Assembly: GCA_022702545.1 (NCBI GenBank)
Contig: JAHRBC010000004.1
Coordinates: 1-64,000 of the forward strand
Direction: 5' to 3'
Length of the DNA: 64,000 nucleotides
Source: Phycomyces nitens
Lineage: Eukaryota; Mucoromycota; Mucoromycetes; Mucorales; Phycomycetaceae
Shown here: positions 1 through 10,665 of the stretch, in pieces
How the letters are laid out: each line of letters starts with the position of its first letter
How positions within the stretch are numbered: position 1 is the stretch's first letter
Notes under the pieces: model-generated
Told to the model about the DNA's origin: nothing
What the model saw: only the letters and a program-made list of their open reading frames with translations
Database searches by the model: none
Position numbers and translations under genes: made by a program

Positions 1-967
1 AGCAAACAGTAAAGGAGATTGTTGATGCCCAGACAGTCATCAGCACCACTCCAGTCAGCCAAAACACGGCAGTAGAGATCCAGAGGATGCCAGATTTTCG
101 ATCCCTTTTGGAGGAGAATCATGTTCCTGGAAAAAGACATCGTCAGATATCTGTAAGTTTTGTTAGAAAACATAGTGATGGTAAATATATTAAATGCTTT
201 ATTCATAGAAAATGATCAATGGTTACTTGAAAAAGCCAGATTTTAAACACATTGATCCTTTAAAAGAAGCTGAAAATGATGCGAAACCAGGGTGGTGCCT
301 GACCAGCTACTTTAAGGGTGGATACAACCATGGTTTGGCCATGGTATTGATTGCCAACCTGAGAAACCAGGAAGCTTCTGTTGGGGTCGCAACAAGCGAT
401 CTTGCCAGAATGGTTAAAAACCATTTCTGCAATCAGGTGTGTCAGTTTCGCAGATCTCCAGAGGCTGCGGATAAAAAACGATTAGCATCTAGAAGGCATC
501 AGCGTGGTGTGGCAGTAAGTTTTGGGCAATCACTTTAATAAATATAGTTTAATTTAAATTGATGAAATAAATATCTAGCTTCTTCGACGTCGTTCTGGTG
601 CATATGCCAAGTATAAAGAACGGATTGACCGAGAGATGGGAAAGTCTGACTGTGTCAAGGTGTTGCAAAAGGCCGCAATGTCAGATGATGAGACTGATGG
701 TGAAGATCAGCTCACAGCTTACCGACCAAGCTGGAGAAGTGATGAGGTAATATATATTTAAATATTATTCTTTATATTAAAAATTAAATATACTTAATTA
801 TTATAATATAGCTCCAAAAGTTCCTGGACATGGTTGATGATTTTGCTTCCCAGTCTTTGAAGAAGAAAGCAGCCCGATTGTTGAAGCGTGTTGCAGCTGT
901 GAAAGAAGCTGAACTGCCTGTTGATTTAGCAGTCCCACTCCCTCAATGGGCTGTAAAAAATAATTAA
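1..967 (+). CDS. CACTA accessory protein, 5'-truncated by window edge (C' copy)
   Basis: This is the 3' part of the accessory gene seen complete at 36820-38057. Exons are 1-152 (end of exon 1), 209-514, 579-746 and 812-967, with GTAAGT or GTAATA donors and TAG acceptors, all introns phase 0. The exon 2 product is rich in Trp, Arg and Lys; exon 3 contains an acidic MSDDET motif followed by W-R-S; exon 4 is helical and basic. I do not recognise the family. By position next to a Tnp2 transposase it is the counterpart of the DNA-binding TnpA-type proteins of plant CACTA elements, but this is inference from layout. No frame damage is visible in the part shown. Confidence 0.75.
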
Positions 968-1071
968 ATATATTCTATTTTGTTCTATTTTGCTCTATCT
1001 TATTTATCCGAGCCATATATTCCCAATATTTTTGATTATGTTGATAGTAAAAAATGGTATTATATATATAT

Positions 1072-4000
1072 TTATGCGTATATTTTTCTAAGTAAAGGGA
1101 CAATGAGCATCTTAATGTTTCCACTTTCTGTTATATGCTCTCCAATGGCAACTGACAACAGAATACGGTGTACTGGCAGAATATTTTGGTAATCGCCTCT
1201 GGTAAATGTCGTCTCACACAGCTCTACATCTTGTCCACTTCTTACATCTTGGCTTGCTGTCCGGTACCACTTAATGTATGCAAAAACATGCTGATCAAAT
1301 TGGCCAGTTCTTGGATCAAAGATGGCATTTGCAAAAAGGTATTGAATTTGGCCAGTGAAGGCACTAATCCCACGGTCATTGTTCTCACCAAATAAGGCTT
1401 GTATATATGATCCGCGGTTGGCTCTACCATTGCAACTTTTATAAACCTGGCCAAGAAGATTGATGGAAGGAATCTTCTGGATCATGTTGTTGATGAATGT
1501 CTCCCCAAAAACTGCATCTCGATATCCTCTTATTTGATCATCACCATATGACGTGCGGTAGAACTCAAGCAGGTGGGCATACTCTTCTTCTTTCATTGGC
1601 ATGTGGTTGCCAAGAGCAAGAGGAAAGGCAGACGGTGGCAGTGGTTCATTGCCTTTGACACCAAATATATTGCGTTCGAGAGTCAAGGAAGTTCTTCAGG
1701 TGGAATCCAGCAGGAGAGAAAGGAATGTATGGCGTAGTGGGGATGGTGACAGCAGGAGCAATATGGACAAGTTCAGAAATCAAAGAAGTGTGCGATTCGT
1801 TTTCAACAAATGGCAAGATTCCACGGGCAAGATCAACTTTGAATATATCCTCAAGGTACTTTCTCATAAAGGTTCCCTCAAAGCCATCTTTCTTATTTGT
1901 GGAGTAGCTTTTCAAGATACCATTATATCGTTCAAAGCTGAATAACCAGTACCCATATACCGGCCCAAAGTTCAGGATCGTTTCTTGCAGATGAAGATGC
2001 AGATGCATATTAGGTGAGATGAATTCTGTGCCGTATATGTTCTGACATTGACGGCCAAACAACTCCAGACAGTAGTGGGCCTCAGCCAATTCATCTTTGG
2101 ATATGCTCGGTCTTGCCAAGTATCTGCACCCATTCACAAAGCACATCCAGTTGTCCAGATTCTCGCGTGGTAAGTGACCCAGCAAAAGAACAGGGGAGTA
2201 CACCAGGCACCAAGATCTCCACTCATCGGCCTTCATGAAAGGAAAATCCTTTCCAATTTTCTTTCTTAGTGGTGTGAAGTCTGGGGGAAGGACCATGGTC
2301 TCAGCCTGTTGCTGCATTTCTGTCAAGTGTCTATTGGTAATCAGGCCAGCTGATCTCCACTTCTCCATCATACGTTTCGCGGTTCCCAGAAAGAGGTTAT
2401 GCATTGGGTCAATAATGGTGCACTCGACTACATTAAAGTACTCAAGATTATGGAGTTCCGACCAGCGGACACCATTCTCTCTTTCCATCCTCTTCTGTTC
2501 AGTATCACTTGACGCACTCTTCCAGGCAGCAGCATGTTGACGGTTTTCAATATCTGTTCGAGCCACCCACTCTGAGAAGACGAACCCAGAATAGTCCATT
2601 CCAGCATTTCCAGGAAGGCGAGAAAACCTGCGATTACACTTGTGGCAGGCGTTTGTACTGGCATGGGATGTAAATCCACATGTTTTGCGAGCTGCAGGAA
2701 TATCACAAGCAACCAAAAGAAGAGCTGCACGAACAAGAGCACCAGAAGGACAATGGAAGGTCGGCATAATGATACCACCATACAATTTCTTGAGTTCGAC
2801 AACAAGAGGGGCCAAATAGTGATTGATTTCACTTGTTCTTGCTTCTTTCGGACCTGGCATCAAACCAACAAGTACTACGTTCTCCTTCTTGTACCTCTCC
2901 TCTCTTGGCAAATTATTGATTGAAAGGTAGATCGCTCCACAAGAATAAGCAACCCCATCAAAAGGCTGAAACCAATCAATATTCAATGTGAGCATCAGAG
3001 ACTGCTCATGGGCTACAAATTGTTCATCGTTTCGGTCTTTCAGTGCACCCCACTTTGCTCCATCGTAGATATCAAACAGTGTGTCTGGAACTTGCTGTCT
3101 GAATCTCCAATGATTGACCATGCGCTCAAATTCAGGACGGCGGAAGAGAGAAGACAAGGTGTTTGTGACTGAGTTGTACATGTACACCCTTTTTGGTGGA
3201 GCCAAGCTACTGGATGACCCCAAGAAAAGCTCATTTTCGCACATATTTCCGGAAAGCTTTCTGAAAGTACAGCACTGTGGAACCATCTCAGACTCGGAAT
3301 ATATCTTGTGGCATTCACCACAGGCCACATAACGTTGGACTCCTTTTGTTACTGAATTCAACCCCGTCATATTGTAGAGGGCATTCAGACTCAATGGCAG
3401 GCGGAACAATTGCCCAAATTGAGCCAAAACCTCATTAATGAACTTGATCAATATGACACCACCTGAGTTGACAACGTATTTGGAGATGAAGAACGCAGCA
3501 AAGGAGGCAATGAATAGATGGGTCGGGTTGGTTGGCATATCAAAGACAAAGGATTGGTCTATTTAATTTATTGAATTAATATCTCTGATATTTTTTTTAA
3601 AATATTTTGCGATTTTACTAACCTTCAATTGTCTCATATTCCTCTTCAAAGGTATCAGAATTCACGGATTCCACACTCTCAGCATCATCGTCAACTTCAG
3701 CAAAAGGTGAGCTTGGCATTTCTTCATGGGCTATAAAACCAAAATATTATAGACAACAATTAGTTAAAAGCTTTTAATAAAATTATATACATACATTCAA
3801 CATGAGTCTCAACAATGATGTTGGTCTCAATCTCCATGTCATTGCCATTGTCATTCACATTCATGGCCATTGCTTCAGGGACCAATGCTATATTATATAA
3901 TATTATTAAATTTCCGCCAAAAAATTATTTGTGTCTGTACATACATGAATCCTGTCTTTGTAATCTTCGCAAAATATCATCAGCAACATGTCTGCGATAT

Positions 4001-4089
4001 GTTTGGGCTGATACCAGCTCGAATGTTCTGCCAGTTGGTGAGCATACAGAGCACTTGCATTCAACTTCGTTGCTTGAGTAAAAAGACAT
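1072..4089 (-). pseudogene. Tnp2-like CACTA transposase, frameshifted (C' copy)
   Basis: Exons on the minus strand are 3945-4089, 3795-3887, 3623-3730 and 1072-3558, the same structure as the intact copy at 38164-41183. The last exon is broken near 1678: where copy C has a 4-nt GCGG stretch, C' has 2 nt, so the reading frame shifts and the product would lose the C-terminal ~200 residues. The two halves are still open (1646-3538 and 1072-1686). Motifs for Tnp2-type transposases are present: DWFQPFD, PGPKE, CDIPAARK, CHKC, DPMHNLFLGT and SFERYNG. With the frameshift this copy probably depends on transposase from another copy such as C. Confidence 0.88.
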
Positions 4090-4338
4090 TTTGAGTTGTT
4101 TTGTATTTAAAAAAATTAACAGGAAAGGGTAACCATTTGAAAATATGCTTTTTTTTTATAGTTTTTATAACACAAATGTAACGACCAAAAGGTAAATCAT
4201 ATTTATTATCCAATAGAACAGACTGAAAACTACTGGCGCAGTTGAAAATAAAAAAGTTTATTGAGTTCAATTTTGATACACTTGTACCTTTAATTCCACT
4301 GAAATATCTCTAAATGAAAGTGTATATTTTTTGCAGTG

Positions 4339-4500
4339 TTTGGTAGCATTACTACCGTTTTTCCCACCAAAAAAAACGGTAGTAAAGACTCTGTATAAGG
4401 CGATTTCGGTAGCTGTTACCGTTTTTTTAGTGCGAAAAAAAAGAGTAGTTATGAGGCAGGAATAGGCACAGCTACCGTTTTTTTATCCAACCAAAATCGT
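4339..4500. repeat. Subterminal CTACCG/CGGTAG motif cluster of D (left)
   Basis: Within 160 bp the motif CGGTAG or its inverse CTACCG (several extended to AAAACGGTAGT or ACTACCGTTTTT) occurs at least five times in both orientations, starting directly at the C' insertion point. The same motif recurs at the right end of D, as expected for subterminal transposase/TnpA binding repeats of a CACTA element. Confidence 0.65.
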
Positions 4501-4727
4501 TTCTTTATATACTATAGCCTCTCTTTTATATTACTTTATATACTAGCACCCATTCTTTTTTTACTGCCATTTATTTGAAATAATGGTTTATTTTTTATTA
4601 TAATTTCGATTTATTTCAAATAATATTAAAATATATATAATAATAATATAGAAACACCAAAAGCAAATACTATTTAATATTATAAAACGTATATGATACA
4701 AACCTTTTACTCAAGCTATACACGATG

Positions 4728-5215
4728 CCAACAACATGTTGTTATGACTTGGATGGCCTTTGGTCTTCACCGATTGCTATAAAAATATTGTGGTCAGAGA
4801 ATGAAGCAATCAAATAAACCGAGCTTATTATTTTGGATAGCATACCAGTATACATTGTGCTTGTCAATCGGCGTGCCAAGCATCTTGTTATGGATCACTG
4901 TCATGACTTGGATAGCACCTTTGGTCTTCATCGATTGCTATAAAAATATTGTGATCAGAGAATGAAGCAATCAAATAAACCGAATATATTGTTTTGGGTA
5001 GCATACCAGTATATATTGTGCTTGTTAATCAGCGTGCCGAGCATCTTGTTGTGAATCACTGTCATGACTTGGAAGGCCTTTGGTCTTCATCAATTGCTAT
5101 AAAGATATTGTGGTCAGAGAATGAAGCGATCAAATAAACCGAGCATATTGTTTTGGATAGCATACCAGTATATATTGTGCTTGTTAATCGGTATACCAAG
5201 CATCTCTTGAATTAA
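4728..5215. repeat. Tandem repeat, about 160-bp unit, three copies
   Basis: Three head-to-tail copies of a ~160-bp unit are recognisable from the repeated phrases TTGCTATAAA(A/G)ATATTG near 4774, 4935 and 5094, and CATACCAGTATA near 4843, 5003 and 5161. Copies differ by scattered substitutions. It lies inside D and has no convincing open frame. Confidence 0.75.
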
Positions 5216-5466
5216 TGCCACTATATGAAACGTACAGATGTAAATACTAGATGCAGTAGAAGGAGAATAGAGAATGCGCAATATGATTAATTAAAGAGTG
5301 TAAACATATTATAATATTCTTACCATAGAAAATATATTGCTGTAAAGTCAGCTCATAAGATTTAAAACTAATTCGAATATAATGGTAGTTGGCAGAATGA
5401 GTACATCATTAAGAAAACAATATGCATATTCTACAGAGATTCCCAGGTGGGGAGGTGGGAAACGAC

Positions 5467-5890
5467 AAACTTTAGTGTAATATAGCTGTAAAAAATTTTC
5501 ACCTTTTTTAGTGTCTGAAAAATTATGAGATGAGTGTTTCATTCCTTGATTAAAGATAGCAGAGCTGAAGATGTGGTATACAAGATTCCAATCGGATGTT
5601 TATGTCATTGACAACCTTACATAAGGGAGGGTCATTTAGTTTTACTTCAAAAAAGTAGAGCAAAGAAAAGAAAAGAAATATAAACTAACCTCGGCGTAAT
5701 ACAGCTATAAAAAAATTTCATTTTTTTTGGTGCTTGAAAAAGGGCGAGATGTGTGTTTCATTCCTAGATTAAAAACAACAGAGCTGAAGATGTGGTATAC
5801 AAGATGCCAATCGGGCATTTATTAAGGTGGCAATCTTACGTGATGGAGAGTTATTCGATTTTATTTCAAAGGAGAGGACCAAAGCAAAGA
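5467..5890. repeat. Direct repeat, about 220-bp unit, two copies
   Basis: Two diverged head-to-tail copies share GCTGAAGATGTGGTATACAA (near 5561 and 5783) and the phrase TAATA(T/C)AGCT(G/A)TAAAAAA (near 5478 and 5698). Noncoding, inside D. Confidence 0.65.
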
Positions 5891-6489
5891 TAAAACAGCT
5901 AAAGGAAAAGAGGAAAAGAAAAAGTGCGCTAAAACATATACTAAAAATATGAGAGAACCAATAAGAGCAGCCTAAAGAATATTAAAGACTTAGTCTGTTT
6001 CTCTTAGATGAAGGCTCATTGCTCATTCCTAGTGGTGTAAACCTATATCAAACAGTAGAAATATTATATTAATATTAAATTGAGAATAGATGAGCAACAA
6101 AAAGCTCTAACTTATAGTACATCTGTCATGATTGGGGATTCAGCCTCGTCATCCGTTTGAAATACCTCATCTTCCGAAAGAAAAGAACTGCTTGCTCTTT
6201 CCTGCTATAACATAATAAAAATATTGTATTAATTATAATGTATATTCAAATGTTTGTTAATTAATAAACTTGCCTGGCTGTTCTCTGCTATTTTTCTCTT
6301 ACAAGTCTGGTTTGCACTCTTAAAGGTGTCTTGAAGAAGATTCTTGGCACACCACATTCTTTTGCACTTGTAAATGTGGAGTGCTATTGTCCTAGCCGTG
6401 CCTCACTGGCCACAATCATTGATGACAGGTACGTTGATTTTGTCATCATTGACCAAGAAGTGTCTTTGCTGCTGTTGCTATTATTAGTC
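5891..6489. other. D interior without a clear gene
   Basis: AT-rich stretch of D between the repeat array and the transposase remnant. Short splice-like signals are present, and the far end (about 6260-6490) probably contains decayed transposase coding sequence, but I cannot reconstruct a frame. Confidence 0.4.
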
Positions 6490-7387
6490 AAATAATCTCT
6501 TACCTACCCATGGAAAAAGTAATTAGAGTATACTCCAAGCTTATCACATCAAACTTGAAGGGCGGTAGAAATGCCAGTTTGCTTGTTGAGCGCTTTGCTG
6601 TTCATAGCTTTGTCAGTTCAGCAAACAGCTCTCAGAATTATCTTAGTACAAGTCAGCCGTCCACATATAATGAAGCAAGTTTCTTAGATCTTCCAGATGG
6701 TGTAAGTGCTGCCCAGCTATGGGAGCCATTCAACTGACATGCCAGCTTGAATGATGATGACTTGGAAGGTGTCAGCAGCCCTGTTGTCAAGAATACTTTG
6801 GCAAAGTACTATGTGCGAAACAGTGGTATGAACAGTATTGAACTTGATGACCCAACGATTGTTGTTGCTTCTTGTCTTTGGAAAAATTCAACCGTACATT
6901 CTTCATGTATGTACCGAAGAATAAAAAACGAGACCAGACGTGGCAATCATCATGTGATGTTTACCTGTCCGTACAGAAAGTGAGTATTGGTATTATTCAA
7001 AATACAAAATAGAGATCACTCGCATTTTTTATATTTTTATCTAGCCGTCGCAATATAACTATTCAAAGCTGGTTTGTTGGCACCGTGGAATTTTATTTTG
7101 AGCATAAAGAGGTTGATGGCACACCGCACTTTCTGGCATTCGTTGAAGTGATGAAAGAGCATGGTACAGCAGCCCATGACTCATCTGTGCCAATCGTAAT
7201 ACGGTGGTCACACAGCTCAACTGGACAAACAACCCAGCCAAAATATGCTGTTAATGTGGATGACATTCAGCATCAAGTTGGGCTCATCCAGTACCCTCCG
7301 AGTAGTAATCAGTTCTTTATCATTGCACCATATTACGTGTTTAATGACAATCTGCGTGTGACCATGGGGAACCTTGCCACTTTATAA
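6490..7387 (+). pseudogene. Tnp2-like transposase C-terminal remnant (element D)
   Basis: An open stretch around 6490-6734 is followed by an in-frame TGA at 6735-6737, then 6747-6979, a probable 65-nt intron 6980-7044 (GTGAGT...CTAG) and a last exon to TAA at 7385-7387. The phrase EKVIRVYSKLITSNLKGG resembles the ERYNGxLKxxxTNK region of the intact transposases here. The downstream order (an ITIQSWFVGTVEFYFEH segment, then AVNVDDIQHQVGLIQ and FIIAPYYVF) parallels their C-terminal half. The N-terminal catalytic half is not visible. This is a distant and inactivated relative of the transposases in A, B, C and F. Confidence 0.6.
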
Positions 7388-7413
7388 AAATTTTCTTTTT
7401 CTTTTTTCTTTCC

Positions 7414-8047
7414 TTATAAATATCAATACCAAATAAAATAAAATAAAATGGCTAATAATGTCAAAAATAAAAATTCGGTTTCAAAAAAACGGTAGTATAA
7501 CTACCGTTTTGTTCACATAGGCAAAAAATTATTTTTCTCAAAAATGCGCAACATCGTTAACACCAAATAAAATGCTCATTTCAATAAACAAGGTTGCCTA
7601 AAAACTTACGAGCCCTTTCTATGGTACTACAACTACCTCATTGCCTGATGAAAAGACATTCCATGCAACTTTTATGATTCGAGATCGATGACATTACCTT
7701 TCAACCACAATCTGCGGAGATAAAGTGCTCTAATAAATATTAATGTCATATAAAATAAAATAAAATGGCTAATAATATCAAAAACAAAAAATTGGTTTCA
7801 AAAAAACGGTAGTTATGCTACCGTTTTGTTCACACAGGCGAAAAATTATTTTTCTCAAAAATGTGCAACATCGTTAACACCAAATAAAATGCTCATTTCA
7901 ATAAATAACGTTGCCTAAAAACTTACGAGCCCTTTCTATGGTACTACAACTACCTCATTGCCTGATGAAAAGACATTCCATGCGACTTTTATGAATCGGC
8001 ATCGATGACATTACCTTTCAACCACAATCTGCAGAGATAAAGTGCTC
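7414..8047. repeat. Tandem direct repeat, 317-bp unit, two copies
   Basis: Copies 7414-7730 and 7731-8047 are close to identical: for example AAAATGGCTAATAAT recurs at a 317-bp spacing and GATAAAGTGCTC ends both. Each unit carries one palindromic motif of the type AAAACGGTAGT-N-ACTACCGTTTT, so the duplication multiplies the subterminal motif of D. Confidence 0.85.
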
Positions 8048-8054
8048 AAAAATC

Positions 8055-8114
8055 ATAAAAAACGGTAGTTATGCTACCGTTTTCGGCACAGCTACCGGTC
8101 CTTCCGCCGTAGTG
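8055..8114. repeat. Right terminus of CACTA element D
   Basis: The last 60 bp contain a palindrome (AAAACGGTAG...CTACCGTTTT) and then AGCTACCGG, ending in CCGTAGTG. Read inward this is CACTACGG, a CACTA-type end. The matching left end is not in the window, so the target duplication cannot be tested. Confidence 0.6.
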
Positions 8115-8554
8115 AAGTGCCAGAAAATAAATACCAGATCGAGACTTGACACTTGTATCACCAAAATTAAGCACAACATTCAGACTTTATGGATTCATCA
8201 AAATAATGTGTCGTGCTTAATTTTGGTGAGACAAGTTCGAGTGACTTGTCTTTACAAATCAAGCATGATTTGAAATGATTATTCATCTGTTTGTAATTTT
8301 AGAAATTGGTAATCCGTTTATAATAAGTTTGTAAGAACATTAGACACCTCTCTAGTGTAGTCAAAGATGAATAATTATTTAGAAAATTATATAAGATATT
8401 CTGATTCAAAACAATAAAAAGTTATCTTTTATCCTCTCTCTTATTTTGAATACTCCTGTGTATTAAAGCTTAACCAATTTGACTACATTTACAGTGAATT
8501 GGAAGATAGCCTAGATCAGGAACGACAAATGTCTGACACAAAAAAAATTGAGCA
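8115..8554. other. Degenerate LTR remnants
   Basis: Holds fragments related to the Gy-A and Gy-B LTRs: CGAGACTTGACA (end of a Gy-B-type LTR) near 8140, a plus-strand Gy-A-like LTR from about 8207 to 8527 ending in GATCAGGAACGACA, and a piece of its inverse just before it. A pair of inverted segments (about 8148-8175 and 8211-8240, AATTAAGCAC versus GTGCTTAATT) could fold back. No gene. Confidence 0.55.
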
Positions 8555-8706
8555 TGTCGTTCCTGATCTGGGATGGTCTTCCTTTTACTATAACAAAGCC
8601 AAAAGGTCAATCCCACTGGGGAAACAGGAGTATACGTAAAATCAAAGAGAGGATAAAAGATACTTTTTATTGTTATGACTTTGGTTATCTTATATAGTTT
8701 TCTAAC

Positions 8707-9101
8707 TGTAATGTTGGGCGATGATCGGATCTTTGGTATACAGTGCGGTATGAACTGGTGGTCTTTTACAGGAAAAGGAAGTTATACGCACAGTAATGGG
8801 TAGGGGTTGGGGATAAGGCACGATGTGGGTTGCCACAGCAAAGTAATAGACAATAGAAAATAGGGTAGTTCTCTCAACGATTCAGACAATACGAAATGAC
8901 CAGAGCAACCTATGTCCTCTGCGACAAATATAGACTTAACGGGAAAAGAATCTGTTTTATTCAATTTGGCTGATAACGAGATAATATGGCCTTAGCCTCT
9001 AAGGTAGTACTATAATGTGCAATTGGAGTTGGGCACGATTCTTGGGAACCCCTTTCAGCCCAGATCGAACTGAATAGGTGGCCGGCCCAGACAACATCAC
9101 A
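8707..9101. mobile_element. Solo LTR, unrelated family (395 bp)
   Basis: Starts TGTAATGTTGGGC and ends CAACATCACA, with short inverted termini (TGTxATGTTG). It is flanked by TAAC at 8703-8706 and 9102-9105, so it has a 4-bp duplication. It splits the minus-strand Gy-A LTR. No internal region and no convincing ORF. Confidence 0.8.
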
Positions 9102-9176
9102 TAACTAATACTGCACATTATTTGCAGTGGCTATTATATGATATTTTAATAAAAGAAGAGACATTGTACTGCAGTT

Positions 9177-9487
9177 TGTTGGACATTATTTTGATGAATC
9201 CGTAAAATCTGAAGATGATTAACCGCAGTACTTCTTTATGCGCAGTAACATCTTCCTGAGCATTAACCGCAGTACAATGTCTCTTCTTTTATGAAAATAT
9301 CATATAATAACTACTGCGGATAATGCGCAGTATTAGTTAGAGAACTATATAAGATAACCAAAGTCATAATAATAAAAAGTATCTTTTATCCTCTCTTTGA
9401 TTTTACGTATACTCCTGTTTCCCCAGTGGGATTGACCTTTTGGCTTTGTTATAGTAAAAGGAAGACCATCCCAGATCAGGAACGACA
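9177..9487 (+). repeat. Gy-A1 5' LTR
   Basis: 311 bp, TGTTGGACATT...AACGACA. A TATA-like CTATATAAGA at 9345-9354 probably drives transcription; AATAAAAAG follows about 25 bp later as a possible poly(A) signal. Confidence 0.92.
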
Positions 9488-9489
9488 AT

Positions 9490-9501
9490 TGGTAGCTGAA
9501 G
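9490..9501 (+). promoter_or_regulatory. Primer binding site, Gy-A1
   Basis: TGGTAGCTGAAG starts two bases after the LTR and is shared with Gy-B (14825). It is complementary to a tRNA 3' end ...AGCTACCA; a U72 next to A73 is typical of initiator tRNA-Met, so that primer is plausible but not proven. Confidence 0.65.
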
Positions 9502-9526
9502 CTATTTTTCCTCCTAATAAATTTTG

Positions 9527-10645
9527 ATGAATCCGGTTGAAAGACACCAAGAAACACTTGACAACAAAACACTTAGCCAGTTCGAGATTGAAGAACAAGT
9601 CCAGAACTTGTTACCCAGCGAACTAGTAACCGACTATAAGAAGAACCGGCGTGTACCATACGTACCCGAAGAACAAAGAATCAAGAGTACTCCTGCACGA
9701 GAAGAAAAGTGGTCCGAACTTGCCCAACACCTTGCCGCGACACTAACAGGAAAGAACAGAAAACCAGAAGAAATGGCCCCTCCACCTGTCACAGTCACAG
9801 CCGAAGCCATAGCAGCAGCTGTGGCTGAAGCGATGAAGGCAGTAACTGCACAGCAAGACTCGCGAGCAGAACGTATAAAACAACCAGATTGTTTTAGAGG
9901 AGAACGATCTGCCGCAGTTGTCGATGGTTGGCTGCGCGCAGTCGAACGTTACACCAAGTACTACAATTTCACCCCCACCAGAGCCTGTGATTTTGCAGTG
10001 AACCTGCTGCGTGACCGAGCCGACACTTGGTGGCGACGAATGGAACTCAAGGAGAAGCATCCAACAACCTGGGACGAATTTAGACTTGCTCTTTCAGGAG
10101 AATTCCGCCCAGTATACTCGTTACAGACCTCTAGGGACCGCCTCGCAAGACTATACCAAAGAGGAACTGTGGCCGAGTACATCGATGCCTTCCAAGACAT
10201 CCAGTTGGAGCTTCCTGGGATGAACGACGAAGAAGCTCTTGACAAGTTTGTCCGAGGTCTCCACCCAAGTGTGCGTGGTAATGTCCTTGCTGCCCGCCCT
10301 GTCGACGTTGACGATGCCTGTAACATTGCCTTGGCATATGCCAGTGGTCTCCAGCTTGGCCAACAAGAAATGTACACGCCTGCCCCATTGCCTCAACAAT
10401 ACCAGCCACAGTACCAACCACAATACCAGCAGTATAGTGGACCCGAGCCCATGGACCTGGATGCAATCAATGGCCGCCGCAACAACTACCAGTCCCGTCC
10501 CCAGCCAGCACGAACCAGTGCTACTTGCCATTGGTGTGGCAAGCCCGGCCATATCAAGAGGAATTGCAGACAACGCATGGCTGTGATTAAGCAGTTGGAT
10601 GAGGAACACCGAAAGAAGCAGGATTTTCGCGAAACACAACCGTAA
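9527..10645 (+). CDS. gag: Gag polyprotein, Gy-A1
   Basis: 372 aa from the ATG at 9527, the first ATG after the PBS. The central part (about residues 110-270) matches the retrotransposon capsid (Retrotrans_gag) family: ADTWWRRME, TWDEFRLALSGEFRP, YIDAFQDIQLELPGM, DKFVRGLHPSVR. A Gln/Pro-rich linker precedes a single zinc knuckle CHWCGKPGHIKRNC (C-x2-C-x4-H-x4-C) of the nucleocapsid. Gag forms the particle and binds the RNA. The gene ends with a hairpin-embedded TAA at 10643-10645, and pol continues in the -1 frame (see the frameshift site). No damage seen. Confidence 0.95.
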   Translation: MNPVERHQETLDNKTLSQFEIEEQVQNLLPSELVTDYKKNRRVPYVPEEQRIKSTPAREEKWSELAQHLAATLTGKNRKPEEMAPPPVTVTAEAIAAAVAEAMKAVTAQQDSRAERIKQPDCFRGERSAAVVDGWLRAVERYTKYYNFTPTRACDFAVNLLRDRADTWWRRMELKEKHPTTWDEFRLALSGEFRPVYSLQTSRDRLARLYQRGTVAEYIDAFQDIQLELPGMNDEEALDKFVRGLHPSVRGNVLAARPVDVDDACNIALAYASGLQLGQQEMYTPAPLPQQYQPQYQPQYQQYSGPEPMDLDAINGRRNNYQSRPQPARTSATCHWCGKPGHIKRNCRQRMAVIKQLDEEHRKKQDFRETQP

Positions 10646-10662
10646 CGGGAGGTCGGTTGTGT
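10621..10662 (+). promoter_or_regulatory. Putative -1 ribosomal frameshift site, Gy-A1 gag-pol
   Basis: The heptamer GGATTTT at 10621-10627 lies in the gag frame as G GAT TTT. A 6-nt spacer (10628-10633) precedes a perfect 9-bp hairpin: ACACAACCG (10634-10642) pairs with CGGTTGTGT (10654-10662). The loop starts with the gag stop TAA. The pol frame is open from 10603, so a -1 slip here joins Gag to Pol. GGAUUUU is a known slippery sequence in some plant RNA viruses; its use here is inference. Confidence 0.75.
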
Positions 10663-10665
10663 ACA

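Larger units (their letters stand above)
1..4338 (-). mobile_element. CACTA element C' (3' part, left end outside window)
   Basis: This is a near-identical second copy of element C at 35353-41432: position 1 aligns with 37091 and the right end 4338 aligns with 41432. It carries the accessory gene on the plus strand and the transposase gene on the minus strand, converging around position 1000. The right terminus reads TTTTTTGCAGTG, the inverse of the CACTGCAAAAAA end of C. Beyond 4338 begins D sequence rich in TACCGT motifs, so C' was inserted in D. The few differences from C (including two small length changes of 2 nt near 1055 and 1680) imply recent duplication by transposition. Strand given is that of the transposase. 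Confidence 0.9.
4339..8114. mobile_element. CACTA element D, right part, decayed
   Basis: The sequence right of C' belongs to another DNA transposon. It ends at 8114 in CCGTAGTG, the inverse of a CACTACGG terminus, and both flanks of the C' insertion carry CGGTAG/CTACCG motifs. It contains a remnant of a Tnp2-like transposase C-terminus (6490-7387, plus strand) reading toward the right end, unlike the convergent layout of elements A, B, C and F. Its left end lies outside the window. Internal tandem repeats and stop codons indicate an old, inactive copy. Confidence 0.7.
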
